From Hyphomicrobium sp. (lineage in GTDB: Bacteria; Pseudomonadota; Alphaproteobacteria; Rhizobiales; Hyphomicrobiaceae), in assembly GCA_016793445.1 (NCBI GenBank), contig JAEUME010000003.1:124001-188000 (forward strand): a stretch of 64,000 bases of DNA, written 5' to 3'. Below the pieces are notes generated by a model that had not been told where the DNA came from, did no database searches, and saw only the letters and a program-made list of their open reading frames with translations. The translations under genes were made by a program, and so were the position numbers. Of the stretch, positions 18,137 to 25,647 are shown piece by piece; positions within the stretch are counted from its first letter, which is position 1, and each line of letters begins with the position of its first letter.

Positions 18137-18153
18137 TTTTGAATTATTCCAAA
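18137..18153 (-). promoter_or_regulatory. ICE (Irr box)-like palindrome before bfd-bfr
   Basis: The 17-base site TTTTGAATTATTCCAAA has the form TTTnGAA-N3-TTCnAAA, a perfect dyad in its fixed positions and 15 of 17 matches to TTTAGAATTATTCTAAA, the iron control element bound by Irr/RirA-class regulators in Rhizobiales. It lies 125 bases upstream of the bfd start. Confidence 0.65.
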
Positions 18154-18185
18154 TAATGGAAGAGGTTGGCGATCCTTGAGCGTTC

Positions 18186-19193
18186 TCAAGGCCTCTCAAG
18201 ACCCATCAACGCCATGATCCGGTCCACCGCCAGTGTGGGCAACATGGTTCCCGCTCCTACGGCCTGCTCGATGCCAGTCAGTTCGGCAGCCACGCGGGGG
18301 TTGGATTTGAGCGCGCCCATCAGCCGGTCTTCCAGCATATCACGCATCCATGCGACAGCCTGGGCGCGCCTGCGCGCCTGGAATTCTCCCGTGGCGGTCA
18401 TTTTCTCGCGGTGTTCCAATATCTTGGACCAGAGCGCTTCAAGTCCCTTATTTTCCCGTCCCGAGATGGTGACAACGGGCGGGAACCAGGTTGCCCCGTG
18501 CGGCGTGAAGATCTGGAGGGCGGCGCGGTAATCGGCTGCCGCGCTCTCGGCGCGCTTGATGTTATCGCCATCGGCCTTGTTGATGGCAATCATGTCGGCC
18601 AGTTCGATGATGCCCTTCTTGATGCCCTGCAGGTCATCGCCGCCACCCGCAAGGAGCAGAACCAGAAAGAAATCCACCATATCGGCGAGTGCAACCTCGC
18701 TTTGACCGACCCCCACCGTCTCGACGATCACCACGTCAAATCCGGCGGCTTCGACGAGAGCCATCGTTTCGCGCGTCCGCCGCGTCACACCGCCAAGAGT
18801 GCCGGATGATGGAGAGGGGCGGATAAAGGCGTTCTTCTCCTGCGCCAGAGCGTTCATGCGCGTCTTATCCCCCAGGATCGACCCGCCCGTGCGCTTGGAT
18901 GTCGGATCAATGGCAAGAACTGCGACCTTCAGCCCGGCCGTGATCAGGTTCATGCCGAGCTGGTCGATCGTGGTGGATTTGCCGACGCCGGGTACGCCCG
19001 TGATGCCAAGCCTGACCGCGTTCCCTGTCTTGGGCAGCAAGGCCTGCAATACGGCCTGAGCCAGCCGGCTATGCTCGGGGTTGGAACTTTCCACAAGCGT
19101 GATGGCGCGGGCCAGCATAGTGCGGTCGCCGGCGCAAACTCCCGCTACGTAATCTTCTACCGGGATGCGACGGGCGGGAGAGGCGTGGGTCAT
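18186..19193 (-). CDS. meaB: Methylmalonyl-CoA mutase-associated GTPase MeaB
   Basis: 335 residues, a G3E-family P-loop GTPase of the MeaB/ArgK group. It gates adenosylcobalamin loading and protects methylmalonyl-CoA mutase from inactivation. Visible motifs: Walker A GVPGVGKSTT, VLAIDPTSKRTGGSILGDKT, the switch region VETVGVGQSEVALADMVD, and NKADGDN for guanine. The C-terminal dimerisation arm is present. Both mutase subunits are encoded in this window (35234-37399 and 40630-42507) but 16 kb away. The gene is transcribed divergently from the lipoprotein hydrolase at 19411. Confidence 0.93.
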   Translation of the reverse strand: MTHASPARRIPVEDYVAGVCAGDRTMLARAITLVESSNPEHSRLAQAVLQALLPKTGNAVRLGITGVPGVGKSTTIDQLGMNLITAGLKVAVLAIDPTSKRTGGSILGDKTRMNALAQEKNAFIRPSPSSGTLGGVTRRTRETMALVEAAGFDVVIVETVGVGQSEVALADMVDFFLVLLLAGGGDDLQGIKKGIIELADMIAINKADGDNIKRAESAAADYRAALQIFTPHGATWFPPVVTISGRENKGLEALWSKILEHREKMTATGEFQARRRAQAVAWMRDMLEDRLMGALKSNPRVAAELTGIEQAVGAGTMLPTLAVDRIMALMGLERP

Positions 19194-19410
19194 GAGAATA
19201 TACGGCTCGTCTCAAGGCTTTGTGATTGCGTTTTGCGGCGGACCTTGGGGACAAACGGCTTTGTTCGCAAGCCGTGATTTCGCCGCTCAGGTACATCATT
19301 AGAGCCACGCGCGGCTGGCCGTGGTATGCACAAGACCCCGAGTTTTTCGGGGTTGCGCGGCTATTATGGTCCACCACATTGCGGGTCCGCGGGATTGCAG
19401 GGGAAAACAA

Positions 19411-21045
19411 ATGAAACGGCTGTCTCGGTTTGCACTGGCACTCGCGCTGCTGATACCGGCCGCGGGTCTTGTTACGGGTTGCGGCCAGCAGGACTCAAAG
19501 CAGCAGCGGTCGGCGGAGGATGACGCGCGCGGGGCCCCGGAGGCGAGCGCACCGCCCTCTGGCGAGGACAGTCGTGCCGACCAGTATGAGAGCCAGAGCT
19601 ATGCAAAGAAGCACGCCAAGGAGAAATCCGCCGCCCCCGAAACGGAGTCTGGAGAGACGGATGGTGCCGTCCCGCCCGTGACCGAAGCACCACCGCCCGA
19701 GACCGAGAGCGCCGCACCGGGCGATGTGCCGGCCGCAGGTTATGAGCCTGAAATCGCCGAGCCTGCTCCCGCACCCGCAGCACCAGCGCCGCCTGAAGTG
19801 GCGGCTCCCGAGCCAGTTGCCCCAAGTCCGGCCGCCCCACGTGCGTCTGAGCCTGACCTCAAACCGGGGGAAGGGCTAGGCTCGGCCGATACCGGCGAGG
19901 GCGGCGGCGGTACCGGCAACGCGCGCGGCCTTGGTGACCTCGAATCCAGTGAGGCGACGACGGAGGCCGCGCCTCCGCCACCACCTCCGCCGCCTCCGGC
20001 CGCGGATCCAACGTTTGACGTCGTCCCCGTCTTCTACGGCACCGACCGCGCCGTTGAGCCCGACCCCAAGCGCCTGCAGTTCGGGGCCGAACGCGGCCAC
20101 AGGCTGCAACTCGGCCGTGCGCTCGTTACGGTGCCGACGGCCCACAAAGTACCCGCCATCGAGCGGCCCTGGGTGATCGAGATCCCGTATTTCAAGGTCA
20201 AGATCTACGAAGAGAAGGAAGACACCGCCAAGCACTTCACGCTCCAGGAGATCAGCGCGCTGACCAAGGAGCAGATGCTCGCGCTCGTCAAAGAGCGGCT
20301 GGCGAAGTCGGCGAACTTCAAGGACCACGCCTTTGTTTTCGTGCATGGCTTCAACACGTCGTTCGACTACGCGCTTTATCGCACGGCGCAGATTGCCTAC
20401 GACCTGAAGTTCGACGGCGCGCCCTTCGTTTATAGCTGGCCCTCCGGCGGAAAGGTCGCCAGCTACACTTATGATCGCGGCAGCGCCGAGCAGGCCGAGC
20501 CGCACCTTGCGGAGTTTCTCGACATCGTCGTCAAGGAAAGCGGCGCGAAATCGATCAGCCTCATCGCGCACTCCATGGGGAATGAATTGCTGTTGCGCGT
20601 GCTGGAGCGCCTGAGGCCGAGCGCGCCGGAAGGCGTGACAATCAGCCAGGTCATCCTGGCCGCGCCGGACGTCGACCGTGATAAGTTCATGAACATCGCA
20701 CGCGAGATCACCGACTTCGCCAAGGGCGTAACGCTCTATGCCGCCTCCAACGACAGGGCGCTGGGTTACTCGGCGCGGTTCTGGGGCGGCGTGCCGCGCG
20801 CGGGCGATGTACCTTCAACGGGACCGTTGATCGTTCCTGGTGTCGATACCATCGATGTGAGCGAGGTCTCCACCGACAGTCTCGGCCTGAACCACTCGGG
20901 TTATGCGGAAAACAACGCCTTGTTGAATGACATCAAGCTTTTGCTGCAGACGGGCGAGCGCCCGCCGGACAAGCGCATTCCGATCCTTCAGCACATGACG
21001 ACCTCTGCGGGCGGCGAATATTGGCGCTATCCGTCGGCAAAGTAG
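19411..21045 (+). CDS. Lipoprotein alpha/beta hydrolase (DUF900 type) with Pro-rich stalk
   Basis: 544 residues from the ATG at 19411 (MKRLSRFALALALLIP); an upstream frame from 19321 is not needed. The lipobox VTGC ends at Cys24, so the protein is membrane-anchored. Residues about 25-200 are low-complexity, rich in Pro/Ala/Glu with a run of about nine prolines, probably a flexible stalk. The catalytic domain (about 205-540) begins with FDVVPVFYGTDRAVEP, has the oxyanion stretch HAFVFVHGFNTSFDYALYR, the nucleophile elbow SLIAHSMGNELLL and VILAAPDVDRDKF, matching the DUF900 alpha/beta-hydrolase group of unknown substrate. A small hairpin (19336-19352) lies in its leader. It heads a block of exported proteins. 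Confidence 0.85.
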   Translation: MKRLSRFALALALLIPAAGLVTGCGQQDSKQQRSAEDDARGAPEASAPPSGEDSRADQYESQSYAKKHAKEKSAAPETESGETDGAVPPVTEAPPPETESAAPGDVPAAGYEPEIAEPAPAPAAPAPPEVAAPEPVAPSPAAPRASEPDLKPGEGLGSADTGEGGGGTGNARGLGDLESSEATTEAAPPPPPPPPPAADPTFDVVPVFYGTDRAVEPDPKRLQFGAERGHRLQLGRALVTVPTAHKVPAIERPWVIEIPYFKVKIYEEKEDTAKHFTLQEISALTKEQMLALVKERLAKSANFKDHAFVFVHGFNTSFDYALYRTAQIAYDLKFDGAPFVYSWPSGGKVASYTYDRGSAEQAEPHLAEFLDIVVKESGAKSISLIAHSMGNELLLRVLERLRPSAPEGVTISQVILAAPDVDRDKFMNIAREITDFAKGVTLYAASNDRALGYSARFWGGVPRAGDVPSTGPLIVPGVDTIDVSEVSTDSLGLNHSGYAENNALLNDIKLLLQTGERPPDKRIPILQHMTTSAGGEYWRYPSAK

Positions 21046-21125
21046 ATCCACTCCGGAGCCCTCAACCGTTTCTAAACACCTGTCCAATAATGTGACACCC
21101 GGAGAGTTTGCTTCGGGGCTTGGTT

Positions 21126-21605
21126 ATGGCGTTGCGCATTGGACTTGTGGGACTTGCATTTGCGTCTGCGGTGGCAGGCGTTGGGCTCGTGGACGTGCGA
21201 CCGGCACACGCGGATGAGGCCTTCCTGTGCGGGCCTGACACTGTGGTCTACGTCAAGCCTGCGGAACTTGAGCTGAAGAAGCGGACCGATCCCTGCATCG
21301 CGGCCTATTACGGTCTCCAGGTCGAGCCCAAGACGCCCACCAAGCAACCTGAGAAGACGGCGGAACGCGGCAGCGCTCCACAGGCCGCGCCTGTCGAAGA
21401 GGCCCGCCGTGGCGCGCCGGGAGCCTCCAATCCGGTTGAGTTCAAACGTCTGCCAGCGCCCGAGCACGACGCTCCCGTCCGCACTGTCGAGGAGCGTTCG
21501 GCTTCGCTGTCGCCTCCTGTTCCCGCTCCTGGCACGGACTACAGGAACGTTCGCGTGCTCAACGCCTCCTCGCCCAGCGAGGAATGGTACCGGCACCTGC
21601 GTTGA
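21126..21605 (+). CDS. Secreted protein with CGPDTVVY motif, unknown function
   Basis: 159 residues from the ATG at 21126; a TTG at 21108 with GGAGAG directly before it is a possible alternative. A signal peptide is clear (MALRIGLVGLAFASAV, cleavage after AHA). The mature N-terminus has FLCGPDTVVYVKPAEL and then DPCIAAYYGLQ, so two cysteines about 24 residues apart may form a disulfide. The rest is Pro/Glu/Arg-rich and probably disordered. The CGPDTVVY segment resembles CRPGSDQIVY and CRPGADRVIF in the next two genes. Function not recognised. Confidence 0.75.
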   Translation: MALRIGLVGLAFASAVAGVGLVDVRPAHADEAFLCGPDTVVYVKPAELELKKRTDPCIAAYYGLQVEPKTPTKQPEKTAERGSAPQAAPVEEARRGAPGASNPVEFKRLPAPEHDAPVRTVEERSASLSPPVPAPGTDYRNVRVLNASSPSEEWYRHLR

Positions 21606-21670
21606 CATTCCCCTCCCGTTTTTAGCTTTGCCGACCGGCTTAATTTTCGATTTTCTTTGATGGAACGATA

Positions 21671-22792
21671 ATGCGTGTGCTTGGCAGACACTTGCTCTTG
21701 ATCTTGCTCATGATTGCCGCGCGGTATGCGCCTTTGGAGCGGGCCGGCGAACTCTTCCTGACACGGAAAAGTCATGCTCCCCTCGTTGTGACCGGATCGG
21801 TGGACGTGCCGCAGTCTGCATCCCGAAGACAGGCAGACGATAAAATGAAGGAGGTGGCTCGCAGCCAGATCGAGGTGATCCTGGCTGGTACTCAGGAGAT
21901 CCCCGAAGGCAAGGCCGGTCCTCGTCCAGAGCCGCAATTCAGAGCCCGTGGCGTCAGCAGGCGCGACCGTTCCGGCAGGTCTGACGAAATCATGATAGGT
22001 GGAACAGGTCTTTTGGTTGACGACGCAGCCGCGCGTTCGCCTCATCCGCTCGCCATCGCCAATCCCGAAAGCTTTGTCGTGATTTGCGAGGCGGGATGCC
22101 GTCCCGGCAGCGATCAGATCGTCTACAAGATCTCCAAGACGAGTTCGGCGGCGGACGCCATTGCAAAGCGCCGGCTCGAGGTTACGGCTGCGGCGGCCGG
22201 GATCGCCAGCGCCGGCGATGCGGCTGTCTGTGTGGCGGGATGCTACCGAGACGAGCCCGCGAGGCGGCAGCATGCACGCCTCGACATCGGACCCTCTCAA
22301 TCAATACCGGCGGCAAAGCTTGCCGCTGCTTCCGCCCCAAAGACCGCGCCATCGCAAGACGATCTGCGCCTTGGGGCACAGGTCTATCAGGTCATCGCCG
22401 GGGCAGTGCAGCGCCCCACGCCCCGCGGTTTCGTTCGGCTGCCTGCCGAAGTGGTTGCCGTTGCGACGGCTGCGCTCGATACGCGGCGCGCTGGCGATGC
22501 GGCGTCTGCTGGCGCAACGCAGGCCGCATCTTACGACAGCATGTCTAAAGAGGCTCTCGGTATGCGCCATCTCATCAGCCAGGAAACGCATGTGCGTGCC
22601 CTCAAGAAGCGGGTCGGCGCCCTTGCCGCGCTCTCGCGGCGGTTGAGTACGACGGTTTCCACGCTCCAGCGAACACCCCTCACGCCTCTCAATCAGCGGG
22701 CGCACATGCAGGCTTGGCTGACGGCGACGGCGCGTTACGCCCGCTCACGCCCTGCAAGCGTGCGCGTCCTGGCGCAACTCGATCAGCCGTAA
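21671..22792 (+). CDS. Exported protein with CxxGCRPG cysteine module, unknown function
   Basis: 373 residues with an N-terminal hydrophobic segment (LGRHLLLILLMIAARY). The middle carries the module PESFVVICEAGCRPGSDQIV (near residues 135-155) and, about 45 residues on, a degenerate second version, AAVCVAGCYRDE. The N-terminal third is hydrophilic; the C-terminal third is Ala/Arg-rich and helical. No known domain is recognised. The ATG at 21671 follows GGAACGATA. It is the middle member of three tandem genes with related cysteine motifs, all in the same direction and 65 bases apart. Confidence 0.7.
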   Translation: MRVLGRHLLLILLMIAARYAPLERAGELFLTRKSHAPLVVTGSVDVPQSASRRQADDKMKEVARSQIEVILAGTQEIPEGKAGPRPEPQFRARGVSRRDRSGRSDEIMIGGTGLLVDDAAARSPHPLAIANPESFVVICEAGCRPGSDQIVYKISKTSSAADAIAKRRLEVTAAAAGIASAGDAAVCVAGCYRDEPARRQHARLDIGPSQSIPAAKLAAASAPKTAPSQDDLRLGAQVYQVIAGAVQRPTPRGFVRLPAEVVAVATAALDTRRAGDAASAGATQAASYDSMSKEALGMRHLISQETHVRALKKRVGALAALSRRLSTTVSTLQRTPLTPLNQRAHMQAWLTATARYARSRPASVRVLAQLDQP

Positions 22793-22857
22793 ACCGCTTG
22801 TTAAGTGTGTTTGCGTATCTGTCGTATCAGATCAGTTCAGCGTCGAAGGTTTCAGTC

Positions 22858-23475
22858 ATGCGTCGATCTACCTTGCTCCTGTGGAGCTGCATCGCACTTT
22901 CCAGCGCTTCCCTCGCACCAATGTGGTATGCGGCTGGCGCGATTGCTGCCGGAACGGACCTTTCAACCGGACCTGAAGACGGCGCAGAAGATGATTTTCC
23001 CGCATCCAGCCGTCTCGTGCGCGATCTCATCTCAGCACGTCCCAACGAGGATCTGGTTATTTGCATTGCAGGTTGCAGGCCCGGCGCCGATCGGGTGATT
23101 TTCGCCCAGCCCGCTGATCCGATGGCCAAGCGCACGAACGTCGCTGCTCAGCCCGTTGCAGTACCCGCCGCCAGCGAACCGGTCGCAGATAAAAAGGACG
23201 ATGCTCCGGCACCGGCCCCAGCTGACGCGACGACATCTCAGTCCAGCGAGCCGGCGGTCGAAAGCGAGCCCGCTGCAGACGCCGCCGAGACAAAGCCCGC
23301 TGAGCCGGAAACGCACATGGAGCCGACAGCGGCCGAACCCGAGCCAAGCCACGACAGCACCGATGAATCCGATACGGAGACACGTTCGGACGAGTCTCCG
23401 GATGATGCGGATCAAGCGCGCGAACATCACCACGAGGCGGAGCCGGACCCGCCGTCGAGCGAACGTTCGGAATAA
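22858..23475 (+). CDS. Exported acidic protein with CxxGCRPG module, unknown function
   Basis: 205 residues from the ATG at 22858; a longer frame from 22714 overlaps the previous gene and is rejected. An N-terminal signal (LLLWSCIALSSASLAP, cleavage after AIAAG) precedes the module NEDLVICIAGCRPGADRVIF (about residues 62-81), closely matching the one in the preceding gene. The rest (about residues 95-205) is a highly acidic, Pro/Ala/Ser-rich, probably disordered tail ending in His- and Glu-rich sequence. Base and codon use look like the neighbours. Function unknown; the disordered tail suggests a role at the surface or in the cell wall, but that is inference. Confidence 0.7.
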   Translation: MRRSTLLLWSCIALSSASLAPMWYAAGAIAAGTDLSTGPEDGAEDDFPASSRLVRDLISARPNEDLVICIAGCRPGADRVIFAQPADPMAKRTNVAAQPVAVPAASEPVADKKDDAPAPAPADATTSQSSEPAVESEPAADAAETKPAEPETHMEPTAAEPEPSHDSTDESDTETRSDESPDDADQAREHHHEAEPDPPSSERSE

Positions 23476-23527
23476 TCGCGCACTAAGCCCTGACAGCTAC
23501 TCAGGGCAAGATAAGATTGAATGTGCA

Positions 23528-23549
23528 TGAGGCGCCGTCGGGCGCCTCA
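23528..23549. terminator. Hairpin at the convergent gene boundary
   Basis: TGAGGCGCC (23528-23536) and GGCGCCTCA (23541-23549) pair perfectly around GTCG, overlapping the stop codon of the minus-strand gene. There is no T-run in either direction, so it is a candidate boundary element rather than a proven terminator. Confidence 0.4.
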
Positions 23550-24494
23550 CTGCGTTTGAATGAGCTTCATCACATCGGCGTACGAGGAGACCTTGTAAAC
23601 GAGCCCGTTCTTGATGAAGTATTCCCATTCGAGCTTGTCGGATTGGGCGAGATCTTCCGGCGTCACCGAGAACAATTCGTCGCTCAGCACATCGCGGGTG
23701 TTGATGGCCGTCGTTTTGGCTTCGTCCCCAAGGTACTGCCAGGTTCCCGGCGGAGGCAGCCGGCTCTCGGCCTCTTTGTGGAAGACGACTTCACGCAGAG
23801 CCTCCGGTGGCAGCTCGCCGCGCTTTATGGCTTCGATCGCCATCTCCACGAAGCCGATCTGCACCAGCCCCGAGCAGATGTACTCGTTGGGCGGCTGCCA
23901 GTCGTTCTCGCGATAGACTTCGACTGTTTTCTCCTTGGTGCGCACCTTCGACTGCACGCCGAACCAAATGTTGCGCGCGACCTGTAGAATGGCGAAGAAA
24001 TCGTAACGCGCCTTGATCTTGTCGAGCAGTAACCCGCGCACGCGCGATTGCCGCGGAGCGGTGAACCAATCCTTGCGCAGCCGCTTGATGGCGACGAACG
24101 TGCTCTTGTTTTCCGTGTACTCGGTGAATTGTGTGAGATCGACACCGCCCGTTCCCGACTCGATGACGAACGTGCCGGAGATGCCGGAGTCGAATTGCGG
24201 GCCTGTGAACACGAGCGCGGCGTGGGAGAACGGCGAGTCGGTTGCCCAGCGTATGATTGCGGCGGTTACGTCTCCGGTTCGTCGCGTCAGGACGACGTCG
24301 GCACGATCGAGATAGTGGCCTTCCAGGAAGGTGGCGACATCTTTCGGCCATTTGTCATCGAAGGCCTTTGCCGTTTGCGCGGCCTGGATATCGGCCTCGG
24401 GGGCGGACGGTTTGTTGAGTGCGCTGGAATGCTGAGCCAGCACCAAAGACAGCGCAAACGCCGCCGCCAAGGACACGATTGCCGGTCGCTTCAT
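23547..24494 (-). CDS. YiiX/YebB-like permuted papain-fold (NlpC/P60-related) enzyme
   Basis: 315 residues from the ATG at 24494 (MKRPAIVSLAAAFALSLVLA), which has GGGGGGACTACACC upstream; the longer frame from 24545 would bury the signal peptide. The permuted papain order His...Glu...Cys is visible: SHAAL with His91, FVIES with Glu112, and YICSGL with Cys207, as in YiiX/YebB-type cysteine hydrolases (lipid, peptide or amide substrates). The export signal places it in the periplasm. It converges on the CxxGCRPG gene block. Substrate unknown. Confidence 0.78.
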   Translation of the reverse strand: MKRPAIVSLAAAFALSLVLAQHSSALNKPSAPEADIQAAQTAKAFDDKWPKDVATFLEGHYLDRADVVLTRRTGDVTAAIIRWATDSPFSHAALVFTGPQFDSGISGTFVIESGTGGVDLTQFTEYTENKSTFVAIKRLRKDWFTAPRQSRVRGLLLDKIKARYDFFAILQVARNIWFGVQSKVRTKEKTVEVYRENDWQPPNEYICSGLVQIGFVEMAIEAIKRGELPPEALREVVFHKEAESRLPPPGTWQYLGDEAKTTAINTRDVLSDELFSVTPEDLAQSDKLEWEYFIKNGLVYKVSSYADVMKLIQTQ

Positions 24495-24798
24495 GGTGTA
24501 GTCCCCCCTTCTACGCATGATGATTCCGCGAGGCCCCCACGGCATGGCGCGATTATGCCCAAAAGCTCTTCAGGGGAAAGAGAGGACGCGAGCATGATGC
24601 CGAACCGGCATGGGGGGCCGTTGTTTTTGGGCTTTGGCGTGGCCGCCCGGCACCGTGCGGGGCTAGCCGATCCGGCTGTGTGCGTCCGGCGCGTTTCCTT
24701 AGCCGCGACGGAAATCTCACTGGCTCCCGTTTCACCCATCGATGGCGGCGGGGCAGCTCCCCCTTTAAGCCCCGCGCCCAGCTAAGGAGATGACACGA

Positions 24799-25491
24799 AT
24801 GATGAAGATTTCTCGCGGCGCGCTCGCCGCCCTTGCCGCCGCGGTGGCGATTCCGGCGACGGTTGCTATTGCACGCGGCTATGATCACGGCGGCTGGCAA
24901 CGCATGAGCCCGGAAACGCGTGAGCGCCTGGAGGATGGCCGCCTCGCGATGGCCAAGACGGCTCTCAAGCTCAATGCTGACCAGGAGAAGCTTTGGTCCG
25001 CCGTTGAGACGGAAGTGCGCGCCGGTTTCAAAGCGCGCGAAGCGCGGCGTGCCGAGCGCGAGAAGATGCGTGAGGAATGGCGCAAGTCGCGTGAGGACGA
25101 CAAGGATTCCAAGACACCGCGCACCGATTTAAGCGAGCGCTTTGACAAGATAAGCGAGAGCATGACGGAGCGCGCCGAGCGCATGAAGGCCTTCGCCGCC
25201 GCGTTCAAGCCGTTCTATGCCTCGCTCTCGGATGAGCAGAAAGACGTGCTGCGCCCTCTCATGCACGATTTGATGCGCGGCGAGCGCGGGCATGGCGGCA
25301 AGCATTGGGGCCACGGCCGCGGTCACGGCGGTTGGGGTAACCATGGCCCGCGCTTTGGCGATCGCTTCGAAGGCCGCCGTTCTGAGCGTTCGGAGGAGCG
25401 CCGGGGTGGCGGTTCCATGGACGACGACAAGGGCCCGCAGACCGAGCAGCTTATGCCTGACGATGACGAGGGTCCCGCCGACAACCTCTAA
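24799..25491 (+). CDS. Spy/CpxP-like LTXXQ-motif periplasmic protein
   Basis: 230 residues. The signal peptide (ISRGALAALAAAVAIPATV) is followed by a helical domain: LKLNADQEKLWSAVETEV, then a long charged helix (REARRAEREKMREEWRKSRE), then YASLSDEQKDVLRPLMHD; the two L-x-x-x-Q segments are the hallmark of the LTXXQ/Spy chaperone family. The C-terminal 70 residues are Gly/His-rich (HGGKHWGHGRGHGGWGNHG) and could bind metal ions. The ATG at 24799 has AAGGAG at the best distance; an ATG at 24790 abuts it. Proposed role: envelope-stress or metal-related chaperone (inference). The gap 24546-24798 shows no gene. Confidence 0.75.
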   Translation: MMKISRGALAALAAAVAIPATVAIARGYDHGGWQRMSPETRERLEDGRLAMAKTALKLNADQEKLWSAVETEVRAGFKAREARRAEREKMREEWRKSREDDKDSKTPRTDLSERFDKISESMTERAERMKAFAAAFKPFYASLSDEQKDVLRPLMHDLMRGERGHGGKHWGHGRGHGGWGNHGPRFGDRFEGRRSERSEERRGGGSMDDDKGPQTEQLMPDDDEGPADNL

Positions 25492-25545
25492 TTCTTGGAA
25501 TTCGCAGTTCCACGGGTTGCGGGATTGCGGGACTGCGGGAAGATG

Positions 25546-25577
25546 CGGGCCAGGAGAAATCCTGGCCCGTGTTTTTT
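25546..25577 (+). terminator. Rho-independent terminator of the Spy-like gene
   Basis: CGGGCCAGGA (25546-25555) pairs with TCCTGGCCCG (25560-25569), GAAA loop, followed two bases later by TTTTTT. Confidence 0.9.
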
Positions 25578-25591
25578 GTGTTTGCCAAGCG

Positions 25592-25623
25592 AAAACGCCG
25601 GCCCAAATGGACCGGCGTTTTTT
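25592..25623. terminator. Second hairpin in the convergent gap, probably bidirectional
   Basis: AAAACGCCGG (25592-25601) pairs with CCGGCGTTTT (25612-25621) and is flanked by A- and T-runs, so it could stop transcription from either side, including the helicase gene that ends at 25648. Confidence 0.75.
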
Positions 25624-25647
25624 AGTTTTGTATCGAAGGAGCTGTCT

